From the NCBI RefSeq assembly GCF_039414295.1, contig NZ_JBCITM010000005.1, positions 124,001-188,000 on the forward strand: DNA of 64,000 bases, written 5' to 3'. Under the pieces are notes generated by a model, which was given only the letters and a program-made list of their open reading frames with translations, was not told the DNA's origin and ran no database searches. The position numbers were made by a program, and so were the translations under genes. Below, in pieces: positions 17,364 to 25,840 of this stretch (positions are counted from its first letter, which is position 1; each line of letters opens with the position of its first letter). The stretch is from Anoxynatronum sibiricum (lineage in GTDB: Bacteria > Bacillota > Clostridia > Peptostreptococcales > Tindalliaceae).

Positions 17364-17772
17364 TCCAATCACCCATGAGGCAAAAGCCCTGATTCTACGG
17401 GTTGATTCTGAGATGTGAGAAAAACATTTTAAATAACGCAGACATTTGCCCCGATAATCCGTTATAATTGTGAAGGGCAGTGAAGACACTTTTTTGTTGT
17501 GGGCATTTTTCAAAAGTGGAATGGCCTGCATAGGAAAACAGGACGTATGGAAAATATGAAAAGTGAACAGCAAGCAGTGAACGGCAAGTAAAGCAGCAGC
17601 AGGTAACATGCACCATGCAACAGGAAATGGCAATCAGGCAACTAACATGACTGTTGTGACATCGTCTTGAACTGAAAAAATGGAAAGTTCTTATGTGTCA
17701 TGGGATGATGCCATAAGAGGTTGCCATAAGTGGTGTCATGAAACAGGCAAAAAAAGAAGGAGTGTTGTGACA
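17364..17772 (+). other. 409-bp spacer with 13-bp direct repeat
   Basis: No convincing gene. A TATAAT (17463-17468) without a good -35 box may serve the next gene. Close to the next start there is a 13-bp tandem duplication, NTGCCATAAGNGG at 17708-17720 and 17721-17733, framed by two TGTCATG copies; this may be an operator or a chance duplication. A second frame-consistent upstream extension of the next gene crosses this repeat but would displace its signal peptide. Confidence 0.4.
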
Positions 17773-18984
17773 ATGAAGAAACGCGTATTGGCAATGGTAT
17801 TGGCAGTTCTCTTACTGTCTGTGGGGCTTGTTTCCGCAGAACCCACACCGGCGGGAGCTTACTGGCTGGAGATGAAAACCATCTACGAAGAATGGCAGAT
17901 CATGGAAAGCGAGTCAGATCTCACCCTGACCATCAACATGCCCGGAGAAGAGCCCATCACGGCGAATGTGAAGATGACAGGAGTTTCAGATCTTGATGCC
18001 TTTGTGACACACAGCCGCATTGAAGTGGAAGTGGTTGGAATGGATCTGGAGATTCCTGTGATTGAAATGTATACCCAGGGAACAGACCTTTATTTCAACG
18101 CAGAACCCGTCCTCTATTTTGCTGCCCTGGCAGGAGAAACCTTTGAGCTGGAAGAAGATTTTGTGATGCTGCAAAGCGGCGACACCGGCATGAAGCTGGA
18201 CCGCAGTTTTCTGCTGCAAATTCTGGAATTTATTGAAGGCATGGAACTGGACTTTGAGTTCAACATGACCCTGGAAGACGGCATGTATCATCTCGCCATG
18301 ACAGCCGACGAAATGGTTGATCTGATGAATGCCTACATGCTTTATGTTATGAACAATATGGATGAAATGATGGGCATCATGGGAATGGAAGATGAACTGG
18401 AACTGACAGAGGCTGAAAAGGCCGAAGCCCTTGAAATGTACCAGCAGATGGTGGTTCCCATGCTGGATATGGCAAAAGAAGCCATTGCCGGCAGTACCTA
18501 TCACCAGGCCACCACTTTTGAAGAAGATGCCTATGCGGAAGCGGGACAGTTGTTCCTCACCACTCCTTTTGGTGATTTCAGCCTGGAAATGGTGAGCACC
18601 GCCAACAAACTGGCAGAAGCCAACATCCAATTGCCCACCTCAGTGAAAGTCATCACTGAAGATGATCTGACCAACATGATGATGGCAGGCATGATGGGTG
18701 GCGCAGGCATGGAGACCGCAGATTACCAGGTGGCCGCAATGATTGACCCCAGCGAAGGCTATTACTTCCGAATGGAAGATTTTGAAGAGGGAGAAGTCGT
18801 CATCGAGTTCTCACCGGAAGGTCGTTCCTACATGAGTGTGGCCGCTGCTGTGGAGATTTTCGGACTTGATCTGGAGCCCTCTGATGAAATGATGCTGGTG
18901 AAAGACCTTGAAAACTTCGGTTACGAAGTGATCTGGAATGCCGACATCCGCATCATCGAAGTGCATTACCAGCAAGCGCAGTAA
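17773..18984 (+). CDS. Secreted protein with C-terminal stalk-like domain
   Basis: 403 residues from ATG 17773 (GGAG at 17758-17761; GTG 17767 is an alternative). A classical signal peptide (MKKRVLAMVLAVLLLSVGLVSA) predicts export. The mature protein is acidic and rich in Met and Glu, with no recognised enzymatic motif; its middle part (about 40-300) resembles extracellular proteins of the DUF6612 kind only loosely. The last 70 residues (YFRMEDFEEG to RIIEVHY) look like a copper-amine-oxidase-N-type stalk domain, a cell-surface module of Clostridia. Function unknown. It is a single-gene unit ending at a shared terminator. Confidence 0.75.
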   Translation: MKKRVLAMVLAVLLLSVGLVSAEPTPAGAYWLEMKTIYEEWQIMESESDLTLTINMPGEEPITANVKMTGVSDLDAFVTHSRIEVEVVGMDLEIPVIEMYTQGTDLYFNAEPVLYFAALAGETFELEEDFVMLQSGDTGMKLDRSFLLQILEFIEGMELDFEFNMTLEDGMYHLAMTADEMVDLMNAYMLYVMNNMDEMMGIMGMEDELELTEAEKAEALEMYQQMVVPMLDMAKEAIAGSTYHQATTFEEDAYAEAGQLFLTTPFGDFSLEMVSTANKLAEANIQLPTSVKVITEDDLTNMMMAGMMGGAGMETADYQVAAMIDPSEGYYFRMEDFEEGEVVIEFSPEGRSYMSVAAAVEIFGLDLEPSDEMMLVKDLENFGYEVIWNADIRIIEVHYQQAQ

Positions 18985-19001
18985 GGCATCAAAAATAATT
19001 G

Positions 19002-19061
19002 AAACCGCCCGGAAAAGCGTCTGGCTCAACAGCCATTCATCGCTTTTCCGGGCGGTTTTTT
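19002..19061. terminator. Terminator between convergent genes
   Basis: AAACCGCCCGGAAAAGCG (19002-19019) pairs perfectly with CGCTTTTCCGGGCGGTTT (19041-19058), followed by T's. It serves the plus-strand secreted-protein gene; its T-run overlaps the stop codon of the minus-strand HD gene. Confidence 0.92.
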
Positions 19062-19623
19062 ATTGCCCTGCCAATCCCAGAGATTCAGCAGCTTCCTTCA
19101 TTCCTTCAATGGACCATCGAATCACTTCATCCAGCTCCATGCCCACCATATCGCAACCGGTCAGAATCACTTCCCGGTTCACACCGGCGGCAAATCCTTT
19201 AGATTTGAATTTCTTCTTCACCGATTTCACTTCCAGATCCAAAATGCTTTTATCCGGTCGCATGAGCACCGTGGCATTAATGAGGCCCGTCAGTTCGTCG
19301 GTGGCATAGAGCACTTTTTCCATTTTGCGGGTGGGTTCCACGTCGATGCAGATGTTCCAGCCATGGGAAATCACCGCATGAACGATGTCTTCATCCACCC
19401 CTTCGGCCTCCAGGATTTCCTTGCTTTTATGGCAGTGTTCCTCCGGGTACTTTTCGTAATCGATGTCGTGAATCAGGCCCACCACACCCCAGTAATCTTC
19501 ATCTTCTCCCAGCTGCCGGGCAAAGTAACGCATCACTGCCTCCACTGCCATGGCATGGGTCACCAGCGCTTCACTATCATTGTATTTGGTCAGTAAATCA
19601 TAAGCTGTCTGTCGTGTTAACAT
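19060..19623 (-). CDS. HD domain-containing phosphohydrolase-like protein
   Basis: 187 residues. An HD domain covers about 15-130: metal-ligand candidates are THAMAVE, the LIHDIDYEKYPEEH segment and ISHGW. The length and the sequence LIHDIDYEKYPE are typical of a widespread small HDIG-type family of unassigned hydrolases (sometimes called HAD- or HD-superfamily hydrolase YqeK-unlike). It lies 39 bp downstream of pncB and is probably cotranscribed with it; AAGGAGG precedes the ATG. A nucleotide or nucleotide-derivative substrate is plausible for the superfamily but cannot be shown here. Confidence 0.82.
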   Translation of the reverse strand: MLTRQTAYDLLTKYNDSEALVTHAMAVEAVMRYFARQLGEDEDYWGVVGLIHDIDYEKYPEEHCHKSKEILEAEGVDEDIVHAVISHGWNICIDVEPTRKMEKVLYATDELTGLINATVLMRPDKSILDLEVKSVKKKFKSKGFAAGVNREVILTGCDMVGMELDEVIRWSIEGMKEAAESLGLAGQ

Positions 19624-19630
19624 GAGGTGC

Positions 19631-19670
19631 CTCCTTATTCCCTATTCACTGTTCACTATCTTCTATTCCT
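19631..19670 (-). repeat. GTGAATAG-type short direct repeats at a stop codon
   Basis: On the minus strand the tract runs GGAATAG, AGATAGT, GAACAGT, GAATAGG, GAATAAGG in near 7-8-bp periodicity. It begins inside the pncB stop codon and fills the pncB-HD spacer. Similar tracts occur near 29379-29409 and 36196-36226. Confidence 0.5.
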
Positions 19671-21090
19671 TATGTGCCAGCATCATCTGATGCTTCAGAT
19701 CCCAGAGTTTCTTCGATAAATCCACCTTATAAATCTGCGGTCGCTGCAAGCGTTTATACTCCGGCCACAAGCCATCCAGTTCCTGGCGCACATTGGCCCG
19801 CACCTCCTGAACGGTTCGCCGCTCATACACCAGCTTACCGTTTAGGTACAGCGGCTCCAGCAAATCCCGCAGGGAGTACCGGCGGAAGGTTTTGGTTTTC
19901 CAGGTGTAAATGGGGTGGAAAATAGTGAGTGGTTCGCTGGTGTCAATGGTTTCATCTGCCAACATGATGAGATCTGCCAGGGCGAAGAGGCCGCTCTCGT
20001 CATAAATGCGGGTCACCTTTTTCAGCCCCGGGTTGGTGATTTTCTCCGGGTTATCGGAAATCTTGATTTTCGGCATCAGTGTGCCATTTTCGGTGGCGGC
20101 GGCCAGTTTATAGACACCACCCAGGGCAGGCCAGTTGCTGGAAGTGATCAGGTTGGTACCCACCCCCCAGTGAGTGACCATGGAACCCTGCACCTTCAGC
20201 GAATCAATGGTGTCTTCATCCAGGTCACTGGAAGCGACGATGGCTGTCTCGGGGAAGCCGGCGTCGTCCAGCATGCGTCGGCCCACCTTGGAAAGATAGG
20301 CGATGTCGCCGGAATCAATGCGGATCCCTTTGGGTTTGAAACCCTTTTCCTGAAGTTCCCGAAAAACCGTGATGGCGTTGGGGATGCCGCTTTCAATGGT
20401 GTTAAAGGTATCCACCAGCAGCAGGCAGTTTTCCGGATAGCTGCGGGCGTAGGCCCGAAAAGCTTCCAGCTCTGTTTCGAATTTCTGCACCCAGCTGTGG
20501 GCGTGGGTGCCCACCACGGGAATGCCGTAAAGTTTTCCCGCCAGCACATTGGAAGTGGATACACAGCCCCCGATGTAAGCAGCCCGGGCGCCGTAAATGC
20601 CTGCATCCGGTCCCTGGGCCCGCCGCAGACCAAACTCAAATACCGGGTCACCCTGGGCGGCCTCGCAAATGCGGGCAGCCTTGGTGGCAATGAGAGACTG
20701 GAAATTGATAATATTTAAGAGGGCGGTTTCAATGAGCTGGGCCTGAAAGATGGGAGCTTTCACGCGAATCACCGGTTCGTGGGGAAACATGATGGTGCCT
20801 TCCGTCACTCCCCAGAGATCACCGGTGAAGCGAAAAGCCTTCAAATGTTCCAAAAAAGCGTTGTCAAACCCCACTGAGGCCAGATACTTCAGATCATCCG
20901 CTGTAAAAGAAAGACCATTGATATAGTCAATGAGAGTTTCCACACCAGCCACAATGGTGAAACTGTTGTGGAAGGGGTTTTTCCGGAAGAACAGGTCAAA
21001 GACCACTTCATCCTCGTGAACGCCGCTTTCCAGATACCCTTTCATCATGCTCAGCTGATAGTAGTCCGTCATCATTGACAGGTTTCGCAT
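19663..21090 (-). CDS. pncB: Nicotinate phosphoribosyltransferase
   Basis: 475 residues, typical for bacterial PncB. It makes nicotinate mononucleotide from nicotinate and PRPP with ATP hydrolysis, the salvage entry into NAD. Recognised by MTDYYQLSMMKGY at the N-terminus, FELGLRRAQGPDAG-type segment (here FEFGLRRAQGPDAGI), GTHAHSWVQ with the His expected to be phosphorylated, and IRIDSGDIAYLS in the PRPP-binding barrel. A TTGGCG-18-TACAAT promoter lies upstream on the minus strand. The downstream HD gene forms an operon with it. Confidence 0.96.
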   Translation of the reverse strand: MRNLSMMTDYYQLSMMKGYLESGVHEDEVVFDLFFRKNPFHNSFTIVAGVETLIDYINGLSFTADDLKYLASVGFDNAFLEHLKAFRFTGDLWGVTEGTIMFPHEPVIRVKAPIFQAQLIETALLNIINFQSLIATKAARICEAAQGDPVFEFGLRRAQGPDAGIYGARAAYIGGCVSTSNVLAGKLYGIPVVGTHAHSWVQKFETELEAFRAYARSYPENCLLLVDTFNTIESGIPNAITVFRELQEKGFKPKGIRIDSGDIAYLSKVGRRMLDDAGFPETAIVASSDLDEDTIDSLKVQGSMVTHWGVGTNLITSSNWPALGGVYKLAAATENGTLMPKIKISDNPEKITNPGLKKVTRIYDESGLFALADLIMLADETIDTSEPLTIFHPIYTWKTKTFRRYSLRDLLEPLYLNGKLVYERRTVQEVRANVRQELDGLWPEYKRLQRPQIYKVDLSKKLWDLKHQMMLAHKE

Positions 21091-21121
21091 GTCATCCGCT
21101 CTTTTCTGTGAATTTTATCCC

Positions 21122-21151
21122 ATTGTATCATAAGTGGATGCCTGTCGCCAA
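21122..21151 (-). promoter_or_regulatory. Minus-strand promoter for pncB
   Basis: Read on the minus strand: TTGGCG (21151-21146), 18-bp spacer, TACAAT (21127-21122), 32 bp before the pncB ATG. Confidence 0.5.
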
Positions 21152-21198
21152 CGAAAGGCACAAAAGCTGCTAAAAACCTTGCCCTGTGCGGCTTCCAC

Positions 21199-21227
21199 TT
21201 GACGATCACACCGGGTTCGGATATAGT
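21199..21227 (+). promoter_or_regulatory. Promoter for metG
   Basis: TTGACG (21199-21204), 17-bp spacer, TATAGT (21222-21227); AAGGAGG follows shortly before the metG ATG. No T-box leader is present between promoter and gene. Confidence 0.7.
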
Positions 21228-21265
21228 ATAGTCTAAAGTGAACGAGTAAAGAAGGAGGCAACAAG

Positions 21266-23266
21266 ATGACCAGCCAGCAAAAGGGCACATATTACGTGAC
21301 CACCCCCATCTATTATCCCAGCGGCAAGCTGCATATCGGACATACCTACACCACTGTGGCGGCAGATGCCCTGGCCCGCTTTAAACGGGAAACCGGCCAT
21401 GAGGTGGTTTTTCTCACCGGCACCGACGAGCACGGGCAAAAGATTCAGGCCAGTGCCAAAGCCAAGGGCATGGCTCCCAAGGAATACCTGGACGGCATGG
21501 CGGCAGACATCAAAAAGATCTGGAAAAACATGGAAATTTCCTACGATATTTTCATTCGCACCACCGATGAACACCACAAAACAGCCGTGCAAAAGATTTT
21601 TCAAACCCTCTACGACAAAGGGGATATTTACAAAGGTACCTACGAAGGCTGGTACTGCACCCCCTGCGAGTCTTTCTGGACAGAAACCCAGCTGGAAGAA
21701 GGTCATAAATGCCCCGACTGCCACCGGGAAGCCCAGCTCACCCAGGAGGAGGCCTACTTCTTCAAGCTGTCCAAGTACCAGGACCGGCTGATTCAGTATT
21801 ACGAAGATTTTCCTGAAATCTGCCTGCCTGCCTCCCGCAAGAACGAAATGCTGAACAACTTCCTGAAGCCGGGGCTGGAAGACCTGTGCGTTTCCCGCAC
21901 CAGTTTTGACTGGGGAATCCCCGTTCCCTTTGACGAAAAGCACGTGATCTATGTGTGGCTGGATGCCCTTTCCAACTATATCACCGCCTTGGGCTGGGGC
22001 TCCCAGGAAAACCCGGAACTGTACCATAAGTTCTGGCCCGCCAACGTGCACCTCATGGCCAAAGAAATCGTCCGGTTCCATACCATCATCTGGCCCATTA
22101 TGCTCATGGCCCTTGATCTGCCCCTGCCGAAAATGGTCTTTGGCCATGGCTGGATCCTCTTTGGCGAAGATAAAATGTCCAAATCCAAGGGCAACATCAT
22201 CTATCCCGAGCCCTTTATCGAGCGCTACGGCATCGACGCCCTGAAATACTTCCTGCTGCGGGAATTCACCTTCGGACAGGATGGCAACTTCACCAACACC
22301 CTGTTCATCCAGCGATACAACGCTGATCTGGCCAACGACCTGGGCAACCTGGTGAGCCGTACAGTGGCCATGATTCAGCAGTATAATGAAGGCATTGTGC
22401 CGGCGGCTGATGAAAAAGCCCCTGTGGATGACGAATTGCGCACCATCGCACTGGGAGCCGCCGCCAAGGTGGAAGCCGCCATTGATCATATGCAGTTCCA
22501 CGAGGCTCTGGAAGAAATCTGGAAAATCGTGCGTCGTTCCAACAAGTACATTGATGAAACCACTCCCTGGGTACTGGCCAAAGATCCGGCCCAAAAACCC
22601 CGGCTGGATACGGTGCTCAATCACCTGGCAGAAAGCCTGCGCATTGTCAGCCTGCTGATTCGTCCCTTCATGGGGCATACCGCCGCTGAAATTCAGAAGC
22701 AGCTGGGCCTTGTTGAATCCGGCACCTCCCTCACCTGGGAAGATACGGTTACTTTCACCGGCATTCCCCAGGAAACCAAAGTGGATAAAGGTGCACCTCT
22801 TTTCAAGCGCCTTGACCTGGAGAAAGAAGCGGTGGACCTGGCCGCCGCCAATGATGCCTACGCCGCCACACTGGCAGGAGGCACCAAGGCCGCAGGCCAG
22901 AAAGCAGATCAAGCAGCTGTTCAAGAAGAAGAGCCTGCTAAAGCAGAAATCACCATCGACGAGTTCGCCAAAATCGACCTGAAGGTGGCCAAAGTGCTGT
23001 CGGCAGAGAAGCATCCCAAAGCCGACCGGCTGTTGGTGCTCCAGCTCCAGGTGGGAGACGAAACCCGCCAGGTGGTCTCCGGCATTGCCCAGGCCTACGC
23101 CCCTGAAAGCTTGGTGGGTAAAACCGTAATCTACCTGAAAAACCTGAAGCCCATCAAGCTCCGGGGCATTGAATCCCAGGGAATGATCATGGCGGCAGAA
23201 GATGAAAACGGTCTGGGACTCCTCACTGTTGATAAAGCCATGACAGACGGTGCCAGCGTCAGCTGA
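21266..23266 (+). CDS. metG: Methionine--tRNA ligase
   Basis: 666 residues. Class I synthetase with HIGH (residues 23-26, KLHIGHTYTT), a zinc knuckle formed by CTPC and CPDC (about 131-150), and KMSKSKGN (about 303). The anticodon-binding helical domain follows, and residues 560-666 are an EMAP/Trbp111-type tRNA-binding domain (IDLKVAKVLSAEKHPKADRL) that makes the enzyme a dimer. A repeat-poor Ala/Lys/Glu linker joins it. tatD follows immediately, the usual Firmicute order. A long minus-strand open frame opposite this gene is a shadow. Confidence 0.98.
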   Translation: MTSQQKGTYYVTTPIYYPSGKLHIGHTYTTVAADALARFKRETGHEVVFLTGTDEHGQKIQASAKAKGMAPKEYLDGMAADIKKIWKNMEISYDIFIRTTDEHHKTAVQKIFQTLYDKGDIYKGTYEGWYCTPCESFWTETQLEEGHKCPDCHREAQLTQEEAYFFKLSKYQDRLIQYYEDFPEICLPASRKNEMLNNFLKPGLEDLCVSRTSFDWGIPVPFDEKHVIYVWLDALSNYITALGWGSQENPELYHKFWPANVHLMAKEIVRFHTIIWPIMLMALDLPLPKMVFGHGWILFGEDKMSKSKGNIIYPEPFIERYGIDALKYFLLREFTFGQDGNFTNTLFIQRYNADLANDLGNLVSRTVAMIQQYNEGIVPAADEKAPVDDELRTIALGAAAKVEAAIDHMQFHEALEEIWKIVRRSNKYIDETTPWVLAKDPAQKPRLDTVLNHLAESLRIVSLLIRPFMGHTAAEIQKQLGLVESGTSLTWEDTVTFTGIPQETKVDKGAPLFKRLDLEKEAVDLAAANDAYAATLAGGTKAAGQKADQAAVQEEEPAKAEITIDEFAKIDLKVAKVLSAEKHPKADRLLVLQLQVGDETRQVVSGIAQAYAPESLVGKTVIYLKNLKPIKLRGIESQGMIMAAEDENGLGLLTVDKAMTDGASVS

Positions 23267-23322
23267 GCCGCTCTTCAACTTCACCTGCCGCAGTCGTCTG
23301 TTCAATGAAGGAGGCAACACCC

Positions 23323-24093
23323 ATGTATTTTGACAGTCACGCCCATTTGGACGATCAAAAATTCAGTGAAGACCTGATCGCCGTGCTTCAGCGGGCGAAA
23401 GAAGCTGGTGTCACCCATATGCTCAACCCCGGAGCCAACATGGCAAGCTCCCAAAAGGCGGTGGCTTTGGCCGCCAGCCATGAGGGCCTCTATGCCGCGG
23501 TGGGCATTCACCCCCACGATGTGAAAGACATGCTGCCCCAGCACCTGGACCAGCTGGAAGTCCTGACCCGGGAACCAAAAGTGGTGGCCATCGGCGAAAT
23601 CGGTTTGGATTATCATTATAACTTTTCGCCACAGGAAGACCAGCAGCGCTGGTTCAAAGAACAGCTTCAACTGGCCCGGCGGCTCCACCTGCCGGTGATC
23701 ATTCACGACCGGGAAGCCCACGGCGACGTCTTCGACCTCATTGAAGCAACAGGTGTGGCAGAAACCGGCTGTGTCTTGCACTGCTTTTCCGGCAGTGTGG
23801 AGATGGCCCGGGAATACGTGAAGCGGGGAATCTACATTTCGCTGGCCGGTCCCATTACCTTTCACAATGCCCGTAAAACCCGGGAAGTGGCAGCCGAAAT
23901 TCCCCTGGAATGGCTCCTCATCGAAACCGACTGCCCCTACTTGGCACCGGTGCCCCACCGGGGCCGCCGCAACGAACCCGGCTATGTACCCCGGGTGGCC
24001 GATGCCATTGCCGCTGCAAAAGACATCCCTGTGGAAGAAGTAGCCGCTCACACCATGGCCAACACCAAAAAACTGTTTCGCATCACAGAATAA
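23323..24093 (+). CDS. tatD: TatD family metal-dependent deoxyribonuclease
   Basis: 256 residues from ATG 23323; AAGGAGG (23307-23313) rules out the ATG at 23305. TIM-barrel hydrolase with metal ligands in DSHAHLDD, EIGLDYHYNFSPQE, IIHDREAH, LHCFSGS and ETDCPYL. TatD enzymes are 3'-5' DNA exonucleases or related metal-dependent hydrolases of the cytoplasm. Follows metG as in B. subtilis (metS-yabD). Confidence 0.95.
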   Translation: MYFDSHAHLDDQKFSEDLIAVLQRAKEAGVTHMLNPGANMASSQKAVALAASHEGLYAAVGIHPHDVKDMLPQHLDQLEVLTREPKVVAIGEIGLDYHYNFSPQEDQQRWFKEQLQLARRLHLPVIIHDREAHGDVFDLIEATGVAETGCVLHCFSGSVEMAREYVKRGIYISLAGPITFHNARKTREVAAEIPLEWLLIETDCPYLAPVPHRGRRNEPGYVPRVADAIAAAKDIPVEEVAAHTMANTKKLFRITE

Positions 24094-24101
24094 TCACATT
24101 C

Positions 24102-24123
24102 AGCCGCCAAAAGCGGCTTTTTT
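24102..24123 (+). terminator. Intrinsic terminator after tatD
   Basis: AGCCGC (24102-24107) pairs with GCGGCT (24113-24118), then T's to 24123. Confidence 0.85.
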
Positions 24124-24217
24124 CGCGCCATCGGCCATATGTCCTGTTCATGGCGGCAAAGGTGGGATATAATGCAATCAAAGTAGCCAACATCCACCGG
24201 GAGAGGAGGCAGCGGCC

Positions 24218-24916
24218 ATGAAGAAACTGCACCAGCCCCAGGCTATTGAGCACTGGAACAGCCAATACCGGCTAAACAGCATCTTCCCGCCGGAAATGAT
24301 GGAAGCCTTTGAACTCTTTGCAGGGGATGTGGGGGATCTGCTCTGCCGCCCCGGGGAAACCCTCGACCAGTTGATTTTGCTGGTACAGGGAAAACTGAAA
24401 ATTTACCGCACGCTGGAGAACGGCAAACAGTTTCTCCTCCGGTTCAACAATCCGCTGGGAGTCATCGGAGATATGGAAGCCTTCTCCGACTACGAGGTGC
24501 AAACCTTTGTGGAAGTGGTGCAGCCGTCCCAGCTGCTCATGGTGCCTCAACGTGTTGTTGCCACCCATGGGTCGAATAATCCCCAGGTGCTGCATTTTAT
24601 CATTCGCCATCTGAGCCATAAGCTTTATACTATTTCCAATGCTTCCAGCCTGAACCTGCTGTATCCCCTCGAAAACCGGTTGGCCAGCTATCTGGTGTCC
24701 ACTATTTCCAGCGAGGGCGGTTCCCGGTTTGCAGAAGAAATTAAAACCAGCAGCGTCACCGATATTGCCCATTTGTTGGGTGCCAGCTACCGCCACATGA
24801 ACCGGGTGATGCGCCAGTTCGAAACAGAAGGACTGGTGGAGCGCCAGGAGGGGCGACTGTTGGTGAAAGACCTGGAGCAACTGCTGCTATTGGCAAACGG
24901 TAATGTATACGAATGA
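24218..24916 (+). CDS. Crp/Fnr family transcriptional regulator
   Basis: 232 residues. A cyclic-nucleotide-binding-like beta barrel (about 25-140, LLVQGKLKIYRTLENGKQFLLRF) is followed by a Crp-type helix-turn-helix (about 160-225, TSSVTDIAHLLGASYRHMNRVMRQFETEGLVE). The barrel resembles YeiL-type proteins and lacks an obvious cAMP pocket or Fnr cysteine cluster, so the signal is unknown. TATAAT at 24168-24173 is a likely -10 box. The next gene, a small DMT transporter, begins 56 bp downstream on the same strand and is the likely target. Confidence 0.88.
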   Translation: MKKLHQPQAIEHWNSQYRLNSIFPPEMMEAFELFAGDVGDLLCRPGETLDQLILLVQGKLKIYRTLENGKQFLLRFNNPLGVIGDMEAFSDYEVQTFVEVVQPSQLLMVPQRVVATHGSNNPQVLHFIIRHLSHKLYTISNASSLNLLYPLENRLASYLVSTISSEGGSRFAEEIKTSSVTDIAHLLGASYRHMNRVMRQFETEGLVERQEGRLLVKDLEQLLLLANGNVYE

Positions 24917-24972
24917 ACAAGCGGGAATCAGGAACGTGAATGAACAAATTGGATTGAGTGAGGCGATTTTCA

Positions 24973-25398
24973 ATGGGAATTCTGTACGCCATTCTCGCAG
25001 GGTTTTTCATCAGCCTGCAAAGTGTCTTCAATACCCGCCTGGGGGAGAAGGTGGGACTGTGGGAAACCACAGCCATCGTTCATGCCACAGGACTGCTGGT
25101 GGCCATGGCCATTCTGACCCGGGTTGGGTGGAGCGGGCTTTCCCACGCCTTTGAAGTCAACCGGGTTTATTTGCTGGGTGGTGCCTTTGGTGTGGTCATC
25201 GTCTATAGTGTGATGAACGGCATTGGTCGGCTGGGAGCAGCCCAGGCCACCACCATTATTCTCATGACACAGCTGTTATCCGCACTGGCAATGGATACCT
25301 TCGGTCTTTTTGGTCTTGAGCAGATACCCCTCACCTGGACAAAGCCCGTCGGATTACTGGTGATCCTTGCCGGTATTCTGATTTTTAAAATCGTATAA
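24973..25398 (+). CDS. Small DMT-superfamily membrane transporter (YdcZ-like)
   Basis: 141 residues from ATG 24973 (GAGG at 24960-24963). Four to five hydrophobic segments cover most of the chain: LYAILAGFFISLQSVFN, TAIVHATGLLVAMAIL, LLGGAFGVVIVYSVMNGIG, TTIILMTQLLSALAMD and VGLLVILAGILIFKIV. FISLQSVFNTRLGEKVG and the ATTIILMTQLL phrase place it in the DMT/YdcZ (DUF606) group. These are half-size transporters with unknown substrates that likely act as dimers. Probably controlled by the adjacent Crp-like protein. Confidence 0.85.
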   Translation: MGILYAILAGFFISLQSVFNTRLGEKVGLWETTAIVHATGLLVAMAILTRVGWSGLSHAFEVNRVYLLGGAFGVVIVYSVMNGIGRLGAAQATTIILMTQLLSALAMDTFGLFGLEQIPLTWTKPVGLLVILAGILIFKIV

Positions 25399-25436
25399 AA
25401 CAAAGCAGCAATCTGACATAGCCAACTCCCCCCTCG

Positions 25437-25489
25437 CCATTTTCCGGCGTGATCCCAATGCCAAGGGACACTACGGAAAATGGCTTTTT
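25437..25489 (+). terminator. Intrinsic terminator after the DMT gene
   Basis: CCATTTTCCG (25437-25446) pairs with CGGAAAATGG (25474-25483), with a further GTG-TCCC/GGGACAC stem in the loop, then CTTTTT. Confidence 0.85.
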
Positions 25490-25491
25490 AC

Positions 25492-25595
25492 GATCTGCTG
25501 AAAAACGGATAGAGGCGGGAGCGCAGCCGATGAAACCACCCTGAGGCGGATTCCCGAACCTGGGAATCCTTTTCGCCTGTTCGGGCCATGAATCC
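25492..25595 (+). ncRNA. Candidate structured RNA with pseudoknot potential
   Basis: This non-coding stretch follows a terminator. AGGCG (25544-25548) and CGCCT (25574-25578) enclose the perfect stem GGATTCCC (25548-25555)/GGGAATCC (25562-25569). The loop-side CCCGAAC (25553-25559) is complementary to GTTCGGG (25579-25585), and GGATTC could instead pair with GAATCC at 25590-25595, so two exclusive folds exist. A purine-rich GGATAGAGGCGGGAGCGCAG precedes this. I tried cobalamin, lysine, SAM, glycine, c-di-GMP-I/II, ydaO and fluoride patterns and none fits. The remaining spacer to 25840 has a GGGAC/GTCCC hairpin and a TATAAT (25795-25800) that may start the next gene. Confidence 0.4.
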
Positions 25596-25840
25596 TACTT
25601 ATCAATGAGGTCAAAAAGCCGATAAATATACAAACGCTGTAAACGAACGTTACAAAAAGGATCAAAAACAACCATTTAGCCCAGTTTCTGAAAATGTTCA
25701 AGCTACTGGCTGATGATGGGGGACCAAAAGTCCCGAATTCATCGAATTATCCCAGAAATTTTTTTGAAAGACCATGGCAATGGCAATTTAAAGGTATAAT
25801 AGGAGCAGCAAAAGAGGATCAACGGACAGGAGGAAACCTC

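Noticed and set aside
21091..21265. T-box leader ahead of metG
   Set aside because: The spacer is too short and the T-box consensus with a terminator is absent; a plain promoter is present.
21233..23320. 695-codon open frame on the minus strand opposite metG
   Set aside because: It mirrors the codon pattern of metG, has no ribosome binding site and its His/Phe/Gly-rich translation matches no family.
25471..25701. 76-codon minus-strand frame with a hydrophobic N-terminus
   Set aside because: It could be read as a small membrane protein, but it is opposite a terminator and the structured-RNA candidate and has no Shine-Dalgarno sequence.
25492..25840. c-di-GMP, ydaO or lysine riboswitch before the HD-GYP gene
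   Set aside because: Conserved core sequences of these classes are not present, although the region is structured.
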